DNA of 34,316 nucleotides from Amoebophrya sp. AT5.2 (GCA_005223375.1 RXOD01003961.1:1-34316); one strand, 5' to 3'. Counted from the first letter of the stretch, positions 1 through 10,836 are shown. Made by a program: numbers and translations. Notes: generated by a model not told the origin, from the sequence alone.

Positions 1-2
1 CG

Positions 3-1206
3 CGAGCGCCTCCTGGCAATCGGGAGGCATGGATCCCAGAGCACATCGGGTCGCTCGTGACGTCTGGTCTTTTAAAAGATGTTTGAAAAGATGCATTGTT
101 TTGACCTGTAATACGTGTTCGACGATGGCAGCAGCGAGTACACACCGGAGGATTTGAAGGAGTGGTTCGACCTGTCCGCCTCGCACGTGTATCGGCACGG
201 CTCCTCCATGGGGCCCGAGATCTGCATGCACCAGATCGTGCGCAAGTTCCTGCAGAAGCCTCAGTTCGACGCACTGCTGGTGCTCGACTCCGACCTGGTT
301 CCCGCGGTGAATTTCCGGCACGCGGTGGAGAGCATCCTGCCGGCCCTGGGGGTGACGGGGGGGCTGACGTCCGCTTTCGCAAACTCCCACCGCACCCTGC
401 TCACCCTGTTCAACCCGTCGCACTTCTACTCCGAGCACCGCAAAATCGGGGAGTTCTCCGTCGCCGAGAGCCTCCGGTCGCTGTCGGAAGCGGCGAAGTC
501 CGGGGATGAACAAGCGACGGACGCGTCGGAGAAGTCGCTGGCGACCTTGTCGGAGTCGGGGGTGGCGAGGCAGCAGAAGCAGGCAAAGCACATCGACGCG
601 ACCTACCCGCTGGAGGAGAAGGAGTCGGCCGGAACGGGAGGCCTCCTGATCACGTGGGGAGTTGCGCACGATCTCATGTACGGGAGTTTTGACCTTGACA
701 AGAAGCTGCACAACTGGCGCCGCCCGCGCGCTGCATACAAGTTCGACGAACAACTCATCAAATTCGTCCATGGCCACAACCCAGGGATGAATACCGTCGG
801 TGCAGCTCCTGAAGGAGGCGCAGGCGGCTCGTCTTCCTCTGATGGAGGAAGAGATGCAGCTGGCGCTGCAACGGTGTTACACAGCAGCAGCAGCCGCCGG
901 TGGAAATTCGTCGCGCCCAAGCACTCGCTGCTCATGCACATCGGCATGTTCGGGCGCTATCACCACGACGACGTCGCGAACCCCAACAACCTCGGCGGGA
1001 TCGAAGGGCAGGTCGTGAGCGGCACGAGACCGGGCCAAACGAACCTGCTGACGCACCACCTGGGTACGTCGCACGGGGGGATGGACACGCAACAATTCCC
1101 GCTCTGGAAACAGCCAGCGTTCGTACGGGGCGGAATCAAATGGTTCTACACGCAAAAGCACTCGCCGACACACCTGTACAAACACGACGGCGAAACGGAC
1201 AACTGA
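3..1206 (+). CDS. GT-A-type glycosyltransferase, 3' part
   Basis: Partial gene entering from the left edge. Exon piece 3-80 reads REAWIPEHIGSLVTSGLLKD; the main piece 115-1206 continues with VFDDGSSEYTPEDL and ends at TGA 1204-1206. The nucleotide-sugar-binding pattern VFDDGS near the start of the main piece and LLVLDSDLVP about 55 residues later (DSD = DxD metal site) are typical of GT-A fold glycosyltransferases. A later LLITWG segment and the PKHSLLMHIGMFGRYHH segment resemble the C-terminal acceptor/His region of such enzymes. A Gly/Ser/Ala-rich insert lies at about residues 230-260 of the main piece. Expected role is transfer of a sugar from a nucleotide-sugar donor, probably in the secretory pathway; the exact family and acceptor are not recognised. 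The two pieces are in different frames and are joined across a 34-nt interruption (81-114) without a normal AG end. Confidence 0.7.
81..114 (+). other. 34-nt intron-like interruption, non-AG end
   Basis: Between the exon ending LLKD (codon GAT, 78-80) and the exon starting VFDDGS (GTG at 115) lie 34 nt that begin GTTTGAAAAG and end TAATAC. In the frame of the downstream exon a TAA lies at 109-111; in the frame of the upstream exon a TGA lies at 84-86. Neither side can be extended, and no AG can serve as acceptor without deleting the DDGS motif. Removing 81-114 restores one frame. GT stands at the start of the interruption and at the start of the following exon, a 2-bp direct repeat. It could be a non-canonical intron or an indel. 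Confidence 0.45.
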
Positions 1207-2150
1207 GCTCGCAGGCACAATCCCATATTGAAGAGAAAAGCGGCATCCGAACGGCATGTTGATGCACTTCGCACGGTAGGATTTGTGCCGTGTAAAATTT
1301 CCAAATCGACGAATCTTTTTGCTTTAGCTCCAAATTGAATGACGATAACATGAAAAATGAGCAAAACACAGCCAAGTCACCAAGAATCTTTTGCAACACG
1401 CATATTATATCAACCACCACGACCACATAGGTGAAACATAGAGCAAGAACCATCTAAAGAAACCAAGTGAAGAGAGCTAAAAAAACTCAGAACTGAACAC
1501 AAAACACCTGAGGAGACTCGCTTTAAATGGCGTTTCACGGCAAGAAATGACACGCAAAAGAATCAACTAAAAACCGAGCGACAGCCATTCAATTCTTTCA
1601 GTTTCAGATGAGAACGAGAACGCATCGAGGCGCCAACGAAGCTTTGCGTTCTGTGACTACTTGTGCGCGAGAAAACCGAAACTGGGAGTGCTCGTCGAGG
1701 AGAAATGAGACTGGATAGATGAGGGATTACGTTTATTTGAAAGCAAAGGCGCACTCGTTTGCGAGAGCGGAAACAAAAGCAGCAAACACGATGAATACGA
1801 TCACGACGCAAAAAATCTTAGAAGTACTTTTCGCATCCGGTTCCATTAGTTACGTTTTTGTCACGGAAAAGTTTGACCCGCCGTGGGGCTTTCGTTCCGA
1901 CGACTAGTGGCTCAGTCCCACGCAGCAACACTTACTTTCGCCCAATAAACCGTTCCACAGCGGTTTGCAACGGGAGCAGGACAAGAACTCCGTCGCTCTA
2001 CGTTCGCGCCGCACGAAGACTGAGTTCGTGGCCGAATCGCTCCGGTTGCCATCAGGCGAGGCAACACGCTGCGCGGTTGGCTGTGCGGCGATAGCGCAGA
2101 CCAGCGGTTTTATCCACTAGGAACTAAGTAACAGGACATCCTAACAAAGG
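1207..2150. other. intergenic, AT-richer
   Basis: No supported gene. The stretch between the glycosyltransferase stop and the TPR gene start is AT-richer than the flanking exons. It contains one GTACTTTT motif at 1824, of the kind seen at splice donors in this window. The short ORFs here lack protein-like composition. Confidence 0.6.
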
Positions 2151-4037
2151 ATGCGGCAGCTGCCTCCTGAAGAGGTCGAGAGCCTCGAGGAGGAAATCGA
2201 GCTGTGCGACAAGGCCATCGAGAAGGCGCAGGAACGAAAAGACCTCCAGAAGCTGCTCGAGTTCAATGAGAAGAGCCTGTTTCTCAGGAAAAAGATATAC
2301 GCCGCGAATTCGCCAGAAGTCCACGATGCAATCTGCTCGCTGGTGGAGGCATGCAACTACGTCGCAACTGCGATGCTGCAGCTTAACAACACACAGGTAT
2401 TACTATTAGTACTTCTCATTGATAGAATTAGAAGTACGATATAAAAAAATAAAAAAACCATGACCCGACTTGACGACGCATGAGCATGACGATCTCAAAC
2501 AAACTTACTATACGAAAAGGTGGTGTTCGATCTTCTGAAGCGCGCCTTGGATGTGAACCATTTGAGCAACATCCAGAAGGCGATCACCTTCAATAACCTC
2601 GCGTGCTACTACCGACGGGTCGGGAAGCTGCGAATAGCCCTCACCTACCTGGAGAAGGCGTACTTTTCGACTTGCTTCTTTGATTCTTTGCGATCGTGTA
2701 GTAAAGTACGTGGTGTTTCTGTTTTCGTCCTCGTCTATGGCATCATTTTCGTTGATCGATTGATGTATTACAAAACATCGACCAGCGGTAAACTTAAAAG
2801 TAAAACGATAAACGATTTCGCTTTGTTGGATCAGGTACCAGCTGGAGTCCAGCTTCCCGAATGCGGATGTTTCACAGACGCATCTGAACCTCTGCGCGAC
2901 GTTGTCGCAGCTCAATCGGCACGAACAGGCGTTGCACCACGCGCAAACTGCCGTGATAAAGGTAGTATCTATAATTTGAACAGGAAATAATAAGACGAGC
3001 TTCCTCAGCAATTGTTGTGCGGTCGTAGTTGTTTTCTTTTTGCTCCAGTTCCTCCCGAAGACCTTCCACCCGAATCAATCTACCCATGTGCGACCAATGA
3101 AAACAGGTGTACCAGTTTCTGTGCCCGCTGCTTGTGCAGATGGAGCCAAATTCTGAGCCGGACGCGAGCATACGAGAACGCGTCTCAGTGCTGTGCATTG
3201 CATATTTCAACAAAGGCGTGGAGCACGAGCACCTAAAGACACTCCCAGAAGCGGTTGGCTCGTACTATCACTTCGCCATTCATGGACACAGTGACAGCCG
3301 CAGATCTTTTGTGATGCGTATTCGCTTTCACAAATCTTGCAGTTCACCAGTGATTATGGTCACCTTATCGACATATACAAGTTTCCAGCTAGCGCTAGGC
3401 TAGCGTTAGCGAGTAGCGCTACCAACCAAAACTCAATCCGACCTGCAGATACACCGAGGGTGCGAAGTGGGCGCGCAACTACCTGGGTGAGACGCACCAG
3501 ATCACAAAAATCCTGGACCACAGTCTCCAGGCCCTGCACAAGGGCTCATCAACGTTTTCCAGCAAATTCTACGGCACAAACAGAACAAACACAACAGCCG
3601 AGGTACTTACTTACTAGACTTTTACTTGCGTACAACTTAAACTTCTAGTATCGGATTCAGAGGAAGAGGACGTGGATGCATGTGCATTTGCATATCCAGT
3701 CCAGTGGAGTTCGAAAATGGTGGTTAACACCTTCGATCTCATCTAGGTTCTAGGATCTCGAGCAGATGGAGGTGGAGCCAGAATAAATTGAACAAGTTCT
3801 ACACAAAAATATATACATCGTCACCATCTTCAGCTGCCGCTCGACCCGGCATTGGAGCAGCTGATGACGCCGCGGGAGCGGCCGGTGAAGAGAGGCAAGG
3901 AACCGGCTTGCATCACCAGCCACAAAGCTGTGTACGCCGAGCAGCAAAAACAAAAGGCAGCCACCCGTGCTGCTCGCGAAGAGGAAGAAGACGACGAGGA
4001 CTACGAAGAAGACGAGTTTGAGGAAGTCTCCCCATGA
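2151..4037 (+). CDS. TPR-repeat protein with acidic C-terminus, six exons
   Basis: Exons 2151-2396, 2520-2659, 2835-2961, 3107-3261, 3449-3602 and 3834-4037 join in frame (phases match at all five junctions) into about 341 residues. All five introns are GT-AG, with donors GTATTA, GTACTT, GTAGTA, GTACTA and GTACTT. The N-terminus is a charged helix (PPEEVESLEEEIELCDKAIE). Successive tetratricopeptide-like helical pairs follow: KAITFNNLACYYRRVGKLRIALTYLEKA, then THLNLCATLSQLNRHEQALHHAQTAV, then a repeat created only by splicing (EAVGSY joined to TEGAKWARNYLGETHQIT). The last exon holds a basic patch and a tail rich in Glu/Asp. TPR folds act as protein-interaction scaffolds; a ciliary or cytoskeletal role is possible from the general resemblance to TTC-type proteins but is not shown. 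The start is the first ATG of the open frame. Confidence 0.75.
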
Positions 4038-4880
4038 ACCATATTAATATCGCAGAATGATTCATTACTTCAAGCAAATGTCCTCGTACCGGAAATGCTT
4101 CTACATACTAGCTGCCGCTCCCGTTGAAGATGGGCTTACGCTGTCGATTTGTTTGGTTTATTCGATTCCCATTCTCAAGGCGAGTTCCAATACCAGGAGC
4201 AGGTTATCGAAATGACAAGTCAAGACAGACGCGCCTTGACGCGGCTTGAGATTCGGTCCCGTTGTATGGCGGAACATGGAGCTAGCTGCCTCCCCACATT
4301 CGGATGCGGTCAAATTCTGCAACTGTATGTTGCCAGGAACAATGACATTGGAATACGACGAAGTTGTACTACCTGAGCTACAACCGTTCCTGGCTCCGTT
4401 GAACGAAGGAGGCTTTGTCGGGAACGCCCGGGTTGGGCCTAGAGACAGACACAGAGAGGGCCTAGAGACAGACACAGAGAGATTCCAAGTTTTCAGCTTT
4501 CACATGGTCCTGTTTCAGATCGCGCATGTTTGTAGTTTTTAATTTGTAGTTTGTGCTGCTGAAGATTCCCGGATATCAAGCCTACGCACGAAAGATGCCG
4601 CTCTCGTCTTTACATTCTCCGCCCACTGGAACAGGGACTCATATCGTTGGCCCGGTCTTAGCAATGCCCAGTTTATCGGATTCGTTGAACTCCATAGCCG
4701 CGTTCTGCATGCCATTCGTTGCTCGTACGACACATCAATCTCTCAATCAAAATATCCGGACGGTAGCATGTAGAGCACGAGCCCGGCGAGTATCGTGCGA
4801 CTCCGAGACCGACAGCACTAGTAGTGAGGAAGGTGCTGGCTGTTTTTTTTGCGCGCTATAGCGCGAAGAAGAGCAAGAAG
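4038..4880. other. mostly unassigned stretch with a 23-bp tandem duplication
   Basis: No confident gene. A 52-codon ORF begins at ATG 4058, and an open stretch at about 4246-4542 has weak protein character (GTMTLEYDEVVLPEL), but neither has a family match or clear splice partners. A 23-bp perfect tandem repeat lies at 4436-4481. Confidence 0.5.
4436..4481. repeat. perfect 2 x 23-bp tandem repeat
   Basis: The unit, beginning GGCCTAGAGACAGACACAGA, occurs at 4436-4458 and immediately again at 4459-4481 without mismatch. 23 is not a multiple of three, so the duplication would shift any reading frame. This argues against the overlapping open stretch being an intact exon. Confidence 0.9.
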
Positions 4881-5066
4881 ATGAAGATGAGCATGAGGGC
4901 GCTCCTTGGCGTTGCTGCTGCGGCCGCGTTGCTTATCACGCCAGCTGTGGCGTTCCTCCATAAGATTCACCGTGGGGCAACTTCATCAACGCGATCGAGA
5001 GGGGCGAACTGCAGCGATCGTCTGCACTCGGGCCGCGCACACGGAGCGCAGTCCCAGTCGGTCTGA
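4881..5066 (+). CDS. small secreted or membrane-targeted hypothetical protein
   Basis: ORF of 61 codons from ATG 4881. It begins MKMSMRALLGVAAAAALLIT and continues PAVAFLHKIH: a short basic start, a hydrophobic Ala/Leu core and a small-residue site (PAVA) before Phe, as in a classic signal peptide. The AVAF arrangement also recalls the AFxP-type cleavage region of plastid-targeted proteins in red-plastid-derived lineages, but the match is loose. The remaining 35 residues are basic and Ser-rich and may not be the real continuation. The piece could be a first exon spliced to the ORF at 5103-5549. Family not recognised. Confidence 0.4.
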   Translation: MKMSMRALLGVAAAAALLITPAVAFLHKIHRGATSSTRSRGANCSDRLHSGRAHGAQSQSV

Positions 5067-5102
5067 GGAGCCAGCGAACTCTACGCACGACGGGGCTGGC
5101 GG

Positions 5103-5549
5103 ATGGAGGTGCGGGAGTTACTAATTGAAAAACGCAAGAAAGTCAGCGCGCACCACCAACAGGAAGGTCTGGGCCACTTCGTCAACGTAAAAGCCGAGGC
5201 AGAACGCCGCAGCGCAGAAAATGCGCCCCCCAGTAATTTCTTTTCTTTCACAACAATGCTGGTGGGCGAAGTCGTAGGGATTGCGGCGGCCTTTGTGTTG
5301 AGCGGGGCTCCCACATCGGCGGAGGTGAAGAGGCTGGGCGAGCGGGTGAGGAAATTGGAGGAGGTGGCGGCGTCTCAGGGGAGAGGGAGACGCCTGGAGG
5401 TGGTAGAGAAGGAGGTGGCGAGTTTGGTGGAGAGAATGACGGCGCTAAACATAAAAACGCACGCAGTTGGAGCAGGTGGCGGCGGCTCAGGGGAGACGTC
5501 TCGAGGTCGTGGAGACAGAAGGAGGCGGAGACTTGAACTTGTCGGATAA
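5103..5549 (+). CDS. hypothetical protein, one membrane segment plus coiled coil
   Basis: 148-codon ORF starting at ATG 5103. A charged N-terminal helix (EVRELLIEKRKKVSAHHQQE) is followed by a hydrophobic stretch at about residues 49-67 (FTTMLVGEVVGIAAAFVLSG), then a heptad-like coiled coil (VKRLGERVRKLEEVAA through EVVEKEVASLVERM). The sequence coding LEEVAASQGRGRRLEVVE is duplicated further on as LEQVAAAQGRRLEVVE, but the second copy lies in another frame, so the annotated end (Gly/Arg-rich tail) may be an artefact of an indel or a missed intron. It lies 36 bp after the signal-peptide ORF and may belong to the same gene. No family recognised. Confidence 0.4.
   Translation: MEVRELLIEKRKKVSAHHQQEGLGHFVNVKAEAERRSAENAPPSNFFSFTTMLVGEVVGIAAAFVLSGAPTSAEVKRLGERVRKLEEVAASQGRGRRLEVVEKEVASLVERMTALNIKTHAVGAGGGGSGETSRGRGDRRRRRLELVG
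5364..5494 (+). repeat. internal duplication, two diverged copies
   Basis: GTGGCGGCGTCTCAGGGGAG at about 5364-5383 and GTGGCGGCGGCTCAGGGGAG at about 5475-5494 differ by one base, and the similarity continues into CGCCTGGAGGTGGTAGAG versus CGTCTCGAGGTCGTGGAG. The copies encode the same coiled-coil segment in different frames. Confidence 0.75.
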
Positions 5550-6880
5550 CATGGGCCGCAGATGGTGACTGTGACCATAGACTGACAGAACAAGACGCTG
5601 CCTCTAATTCCTCTGCTAGTGTATATGTAAGGGACCGAGGACCAGCACGCGTAGAGCAAGGCCGCCCGATGGACCAAACCGTGCTGATCGTAGTCCAGTA
5701 TCTAACCAAGTACATGTAAGGGACCGACTCCAAATTCCGGAATCGAAGTGCGTTTACGTCTTTGAGATTGAGACTCCATTGACTTCGACGTAGCGGGCAG
5801 CTCGCAGCGTATGCGCATGAGACAAGAATAACTTGAGTGAAAGTGACTGTCTAGCCCTAGCTTACGGCCGCGGCCTAGAATTTATTTGAGTGGATGACCG
5901 AACCGGAGCAACTATTTCTTTCCAGCATGTCCCCGTTGGGCAACTCAGACTCCTGGAATTGGATAGGCGCGGGTTGAAAGATACTCCCCCCCGCAGCCGA
6001 CACCTCCAAATTTCGTTTTTCCGGCGACTACGGCAATAGCCATGGACTGCCTTGTTTTGGGCGCGGAGCATGACGCTCTGCAGCCCCTTTAGGATTTATA
6101 ATTTGCCTAATAGATCGGCGTCGACTTCTCTGACACAGAAGCGACTTTATTAACGCAGAGGCCCAGCATAAAATAAACTGAAAGGGACGGCACTTATGTA
6201 GTTGTAGAGCGGTAGTGTTCGAGGAAGTCGCGCAGAAGAGTTCGCTGTTCTACATTCAGAATATATTCATCGAAGTCGGTCTTTCTTCTGGATCAGTTGT
6301 AGAGCCGCTAGATTCATCGTCAGAGTGAGAAGGAGAGTGGGATGTAGTCCTCGTCGTGATCCCGATCGCTGATGATAAACCATGATCAGTATCGACTTCG
6401 AAAGAGCAAGTCGTGGACGTTGTCGTCAGAGAGAAAGAAATACATCAGGCAGCAGTCGACGTCGAGATTTTGACCGGAACTGAGACGGAGCGTTGGCCAG
6501 CTGTGCGATCTGATTATGGTTGTGACGCTCTTCCTCTTGTGGGTCAACATTTGTACTAACTGTAAGTAGTTGGAAGAGCAGCGAAGAAGTTAGAATCAAT
6601 TGACTCTTGGGCGATCTTCAGAATCTTGCCGACGTAAAATGATTCACCCACTCACTACCCACTTCGCCTTCATTCGTGCTCGACGCTCGGAGCGTTGCCT
6701 GGGGGGTTAGTCTTAGTTTTTCGGGTAGTTCGTGAGGCAGTGGCTAGAAAACGTTTGCCCGATCCGTCGTTTTTCACACTGCTCTTGCTCGTTCCATTTT
6801 GCCACGTGGTCGTGGCCCTCCAGGTGCGGCGCGTTTGAGTGGTTGTGGTCTCCATCCGGTGACGTTGGTGCGCCTCCAGA
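5550..6880. other. intergenic region, no gene seen
   Basis: About 1.3 kb without a supportable ORF. It contains a short direct repeat ATGTAAGGGACCGA at 5625-5638 and 5714-5727. Nothing tRNA-like or rRNA-like was seen. The region just before 6881 probably holds the promoter and leader of the next gene. Confidence 0.6.
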
Positions 6881-9458
6881 ATGCCGTGCTGCTGTGGTTT
6901 GTCTTCCGATCCTTTCAAAGGTTTAAGTGGCGGTGTGGAGACAACCGGATCACTCTCACACCAGGACGAGTTAGCGGCAGCCTTGGAGGGTGCCGGCCAC
7001 CTCCACGACCAGGAGTACAGTCATCTCCGGACCACGTCCGACGCGTCCGCGGGCTACCTCGTGCCGAATGCCTCTCGCTCGGTAAAGCTGCAAATATACT
7101 TTCGCGGGGACAAGTACGTGGTGGAGCTGCCTCCCGAATGGGGTACCGGCGCCATGAGTGGGAGTGCCTGCGGCAGATTTTTGCTGGAGAAGCTCGAGAT
7201 CACCGAGGAAAAATTGAGCGAAAAAGCGAAACAATTCGGCTTTTTCGTGCGAGAAACGCATACCCGCTTGAAGTACTACGAGGACGACTTGCCGCGGCTG
7301 GCGCGAGACATTATCGACCACGAGGATCGCGTTCGTTCCACCCTCGCCGCGGCTGGGGCACAAGAATCGGCAGCCTCGTCCGCACGACCTCCTCTCGACA
7401 ACGACAAACTGTTCGAGTCCCTGTCCTTCGCTCTCGAGGCTGCACAGGGCGTAAAGCACTTCGCCGCGGAGACGATCCACTTGAACCCCAACCGGCGTGC
7501 CACGATCTTCACGCCGCCGCTGCACCACACAGAAGTGGATTTGTTGTTGAAGCACGTCCTCACGCGCTCTTTCCAGCTCTACTGGGTGACGCGTCGCGCC
7601 TCCGCTCCAGTGCTTCGCTACTTCCAGATTGCGTCCGACGCCAGTTGCCTCTACTGCTACCTCTGCGACGACGTGTACGGGGCCCTCGAAGAGCTGGAGG
7701 TGGTGGACTTCGTGGGCGCACAGCCAGCCTTGCTGCTCGGCCAGCAAACTCCGGGGTTCGAATTCCACGACAACGTATTAATTTGAGCTGTCCGATTTGT
7801 CGTTCTCGCTAGTGTTCCGAAACACGACGCGCAGCAACTACACGCTCGGGTACTACCGCGCATCCACCACAGCGCATTTGCTTGGGGCGTCTACAAGAAG
7901 TTCACGACTAGAAGTGCTGGACTTCATCGCCCGAAACGAGGCGGAGTTCAACTACATCGTCGGAGTTCTGAAAGCGTGCATACTGCACTCGAAGCACGAC
8001 CAGGGGGAAGAGCGTGTCGCGAAGTACCAGGCGTCGAAAACCGTTCTGTTCGGCGAGCACAGTCGGAGGTGGGTCAAGGCGCAGGAGTCGGGGGAGCTGC
8101 AGTCGGACTTCTTGCGGTTTCTGCTGGACGCAGATGAGCATCGGTCGGTAGCGAGCCCGAGAATCTCCTGGTCGCCCCGGGCACGAGGAATAGTTGCGGG
8201 AGGAGGTGGTCGCGCGGATGAGGAGCTTCTGAACCCACTAGACGTTTTGGAAGGAGGAGAAACCCCGATCGGAGAGTCTTTGTCTCCACGCGTGAAGCAG
8301 AGAACTATTGTTCAGGCTACAACTGCAGTCGCGAAGGCGGGCGCGGGGAGTGGCGGAACGCCCGCGGGCGCGATAGCGTGTCTCGACGGTCGTTCGGGTT
8401 TTGTCCCTACTTCCGAGCAGGTGCTTGCGCCTGAGGGCGTCGCTTTGCTGCAGCGGCTCCCGGAGAAGAAATTCCTCGAGCGCCACGAGAGGATCCGCCG
8501 CCACCTACAGCGGCACCGGAAATTTGCGCTCGAGATTTTTCCCGAGCATTGTAAAAATTTGTTTGCAGGCTGCTATGAGTACGAAGGGCTTCTACGCGTC
8601 TGCTACGAGACCGCGATCGCGGAAACAGAGCGTCACCTCGAGGAGTCAGCGGCACTGCGGCTCGCAAATGAGAAAGCTGCTGCCGCGATGTGTGCGTATC
8701 GGGCTGGCCTCGAGATCGACAACGTGGATCTGCTGTTCGCGCGTGCGTGGACCTTGTTGCGGATGAACGAAATGCAGGACGAGGTCGAGGAAGGTTGCGA
8801 GCACCTGCATCGCGGGAGACTCACCGTCACAGGCACTGCAGCAGCAGGGGACGAGCAGCGGCAGCGGGGCCAGTATACCGGTTTACGTCCTGCTGCGACG
8901 AGCGCGAAGGTGCCGCGGTTGTCCGTCTCGATCGGACCGCCGCGGGTGATTACGACTATGGCTGCGGCGATGAGTGCACCTTGTATGCCACGGTTTGTGG
9001 AGGTAGACGAACAGAAGTTCGACAATGTGCAAGGTACATCACGACCCGGAGCTGCAGCGCCTGCTTCGTCACGGTTGCCTGGCAACGCGGCTGGAGCAGG
9101 GGAAGCGGAAAGACAAGCAGTCCCTTCGCCTCTTGCACCAATTGAAAAAACAGCTTCGAGAGCATCTACAACAAGTGTAACCGGTGGCGGTGGTGTGCAT
9201 CTGCTGTGTGCGCCGGAGGGCCGCGCCGCCGTGAAGCGAAGCTTCTTGGCGCCCATCCACGAGCGCCTCTTCCTGAGCTGCCTCCGCCCGGACAAGCTTG
9301 AACACTGTGGGACGGAAATCTATGTGGCGGAAGGAGATGGCAAAGGGAGCGTCGGACCTGCTGCTGGTGACGCGCCAGACCGCGAGACCCGAAAAAGCTG
9401 GTGGGAAACTATGATGGAGTCCTCCTCCTCCTCCAACTCTGAAGAAGATTACTACTAG
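6881..9458 (+). CDS. large hypothetical protein in two ORFs
   Basis: The first piece, 6881-7774, starts MPCCCGLSS, a Cys cluster that might be palmitoylated. It has a charged helical middle (KLEITEEKLSEKAKQFGFFV) and a well-ordered region ending LLLGQQTPGFEFHDN. The second piece, 7812-9458, continues VFRNTTRSNYTLGYYRAS and contains long helical stretches (FLERHERIRRHLQRHRKFAL; AAAAMCAYRAGLEIDN) and an acidic Ser-rich end. Joining 7774 to 7812 removes 37 nt that carry an in-frame TGA and gives about 846 residues. Both pieces share base composition and lie head to tail, which supports one gene. No domain is recognised; the acidic/basic helical C-terminus could mediate protein contacts. The alternative is two adjacent genes or a frameshift. 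Confidence 0.55.
7775..7811 (+). other. 37-nt intron-like interruption, non-AG end
   Basis: The segment begins GTATTAATTT directly after codon AAC and ends CGCTA, followed by GTG TTC CGA, the first codons of the downstream open frame. Its donor resembles that of the first intron of the TPR gene (GTATTA). Using the CTAG acceptor one base later puts the downstream frame out. As at 81-114, GT is present at both ends and the segment is very short. Non-canonical intron or indel. Confidence 0.35.
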
Positions 9459-10836
9459 AGTAGATAGAATGCGCCGGGGCCTGAAGCAAGTACATGTACA
9501 TGTACAAGTACATCAAGTGCAAGTCAATTTTCCAGGTGAAAGCGATGGCGGAGGCCAGTTCTCCGGCCGACGTGAACCAACGCATGCCCCAAAACTTCTT
9601 CATGTGGCGTCCGTGTATGTTCCTTTTGAAAGGCGCACATCGATGAACGGATTTCCACTTGGGATCGATATATTTCGCTCGGCGTCTGGTTTGTTCTAGA
9701 TGTTCATCGATTTCGATTTGGATTTGTTTCGATCTCGAAGGCTGAGCAAAACCACAACAGCATCAAACAAGTTTTGTTTGCGCGTCTTTCATGCGTAATC
9801 CGCTTGGCGGAGTAGGAGCGCTTTCTCCTTATCTATCAAGTTTCCCGCTCCGACCAGGGTGCTGTATTTTCAGCAAGGTTATCGTGCCTTGCGGGTGTTT
9901 CTGCTTCAAGGCTCTGATGTGCGCCAGAATTGCGCCAATGATCTACTCGAGTATTACGAGGTGCGGAGCTTCAGAACTCTTCCCATCCGCGCTATTTAGG
10001 TTAGTGCACAACCGTGACCTCCGTCACCCGATGGAGACAATGTCTCTACAGGTACGATAAACATGAAATCCTCTACCCTGCTCGGCTTGTACCTTGGGCG
10101 TAATTGAAATTTCTATGAATGCGATCGCTAATCAATGGATGTACGTTGCACGTGAAGATGCGCATGTCACTTATTAGTTCTGAATCCCAACCCGTTTCTG
10201 GATCCCGAAGCCGAAACTGATCGCGATCTCAGTTCTGTTTCGAATGTCGATCTCAGGCGCGGAAGTGAATGTGCGCAAAAGATCTTCTGCATCCAGAATA
10301 TAAAATACGTGCGTGGTACCGTGATCGCAATGTTGTAGGTATAATCACTTGTCACCCTCACCTCCACTTTGGCTTTGCCTGGCTGGCGGACCCAGTTTAG
10401 GCACCTTTTCCTATCCACCCTGAATTCGAAGAGATTCATTCATTGCGTTTTTGAACCTCGATCAACACAGGAAAGGCAGAGTCAGGTCAGAAGCTGTCGA
10501 AGAGCGTCCCGCGACCAACTGGAGCTAGTTGTCGTGGGTAGTGTACTCATGCTCATCGATAGTATTATTGATCGCGTTCGCGAGGAACTGGAACTGCAAC
10601 TGGTGCCTTGACCTTGAGCTCATATGGCGGTGGTAGACTTAGATCAAGATCATGCGTAGCCGCATCCGAATATGTGAACTCACGCGCGTGTGGCCATTCT
10701 CGTTGTAACCCTCGACTAAAGGGCTTCCTTTTGCGATGAGATGAAGGTGATGATTTTGAATTGGTAGCAAGTAGTTGTACTTGCAGCTGTTGGTGTTGAC
10801 TCAATTTCTGCTCCTTCACGACCAAGCAAGATCGCA
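9459..10836. other. intergenic region with GTACAT palindrome
   Basis: No confident gene. A 16-bp perfect palindrome GTACATGTACATGTAC lies at 9490-9505, just 3' of the preceding stop codon. A 89-codon ORF from ATG 9791 has no recognisable features. The last 150 bp precede the WD40-like gene and include an AG (CTTGCAG near 10786) that could be a 5'-UTR splice acceptor. Confidence 0.55.

Noticed and set aside
3262..3305. Continuation of TPR exon 4 through YYHFAIHGHSDS
   Set aside because: Splicing at GTACTATC (3262) to 3449 rebuilds a proper TPR helix pair in frame with GT-AG ends; the read-through has no in-frame link to the next exon.
6799..7812. 337-codon plus-strand ORF overlapping the 6881 gene, and the 265-codon minus-strand ORF at 6971-7768
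   Set aside because: Arg-rich shadows in GC-rich coding DNA; the 6881 frame has better amino-acid balance and helical patterning.
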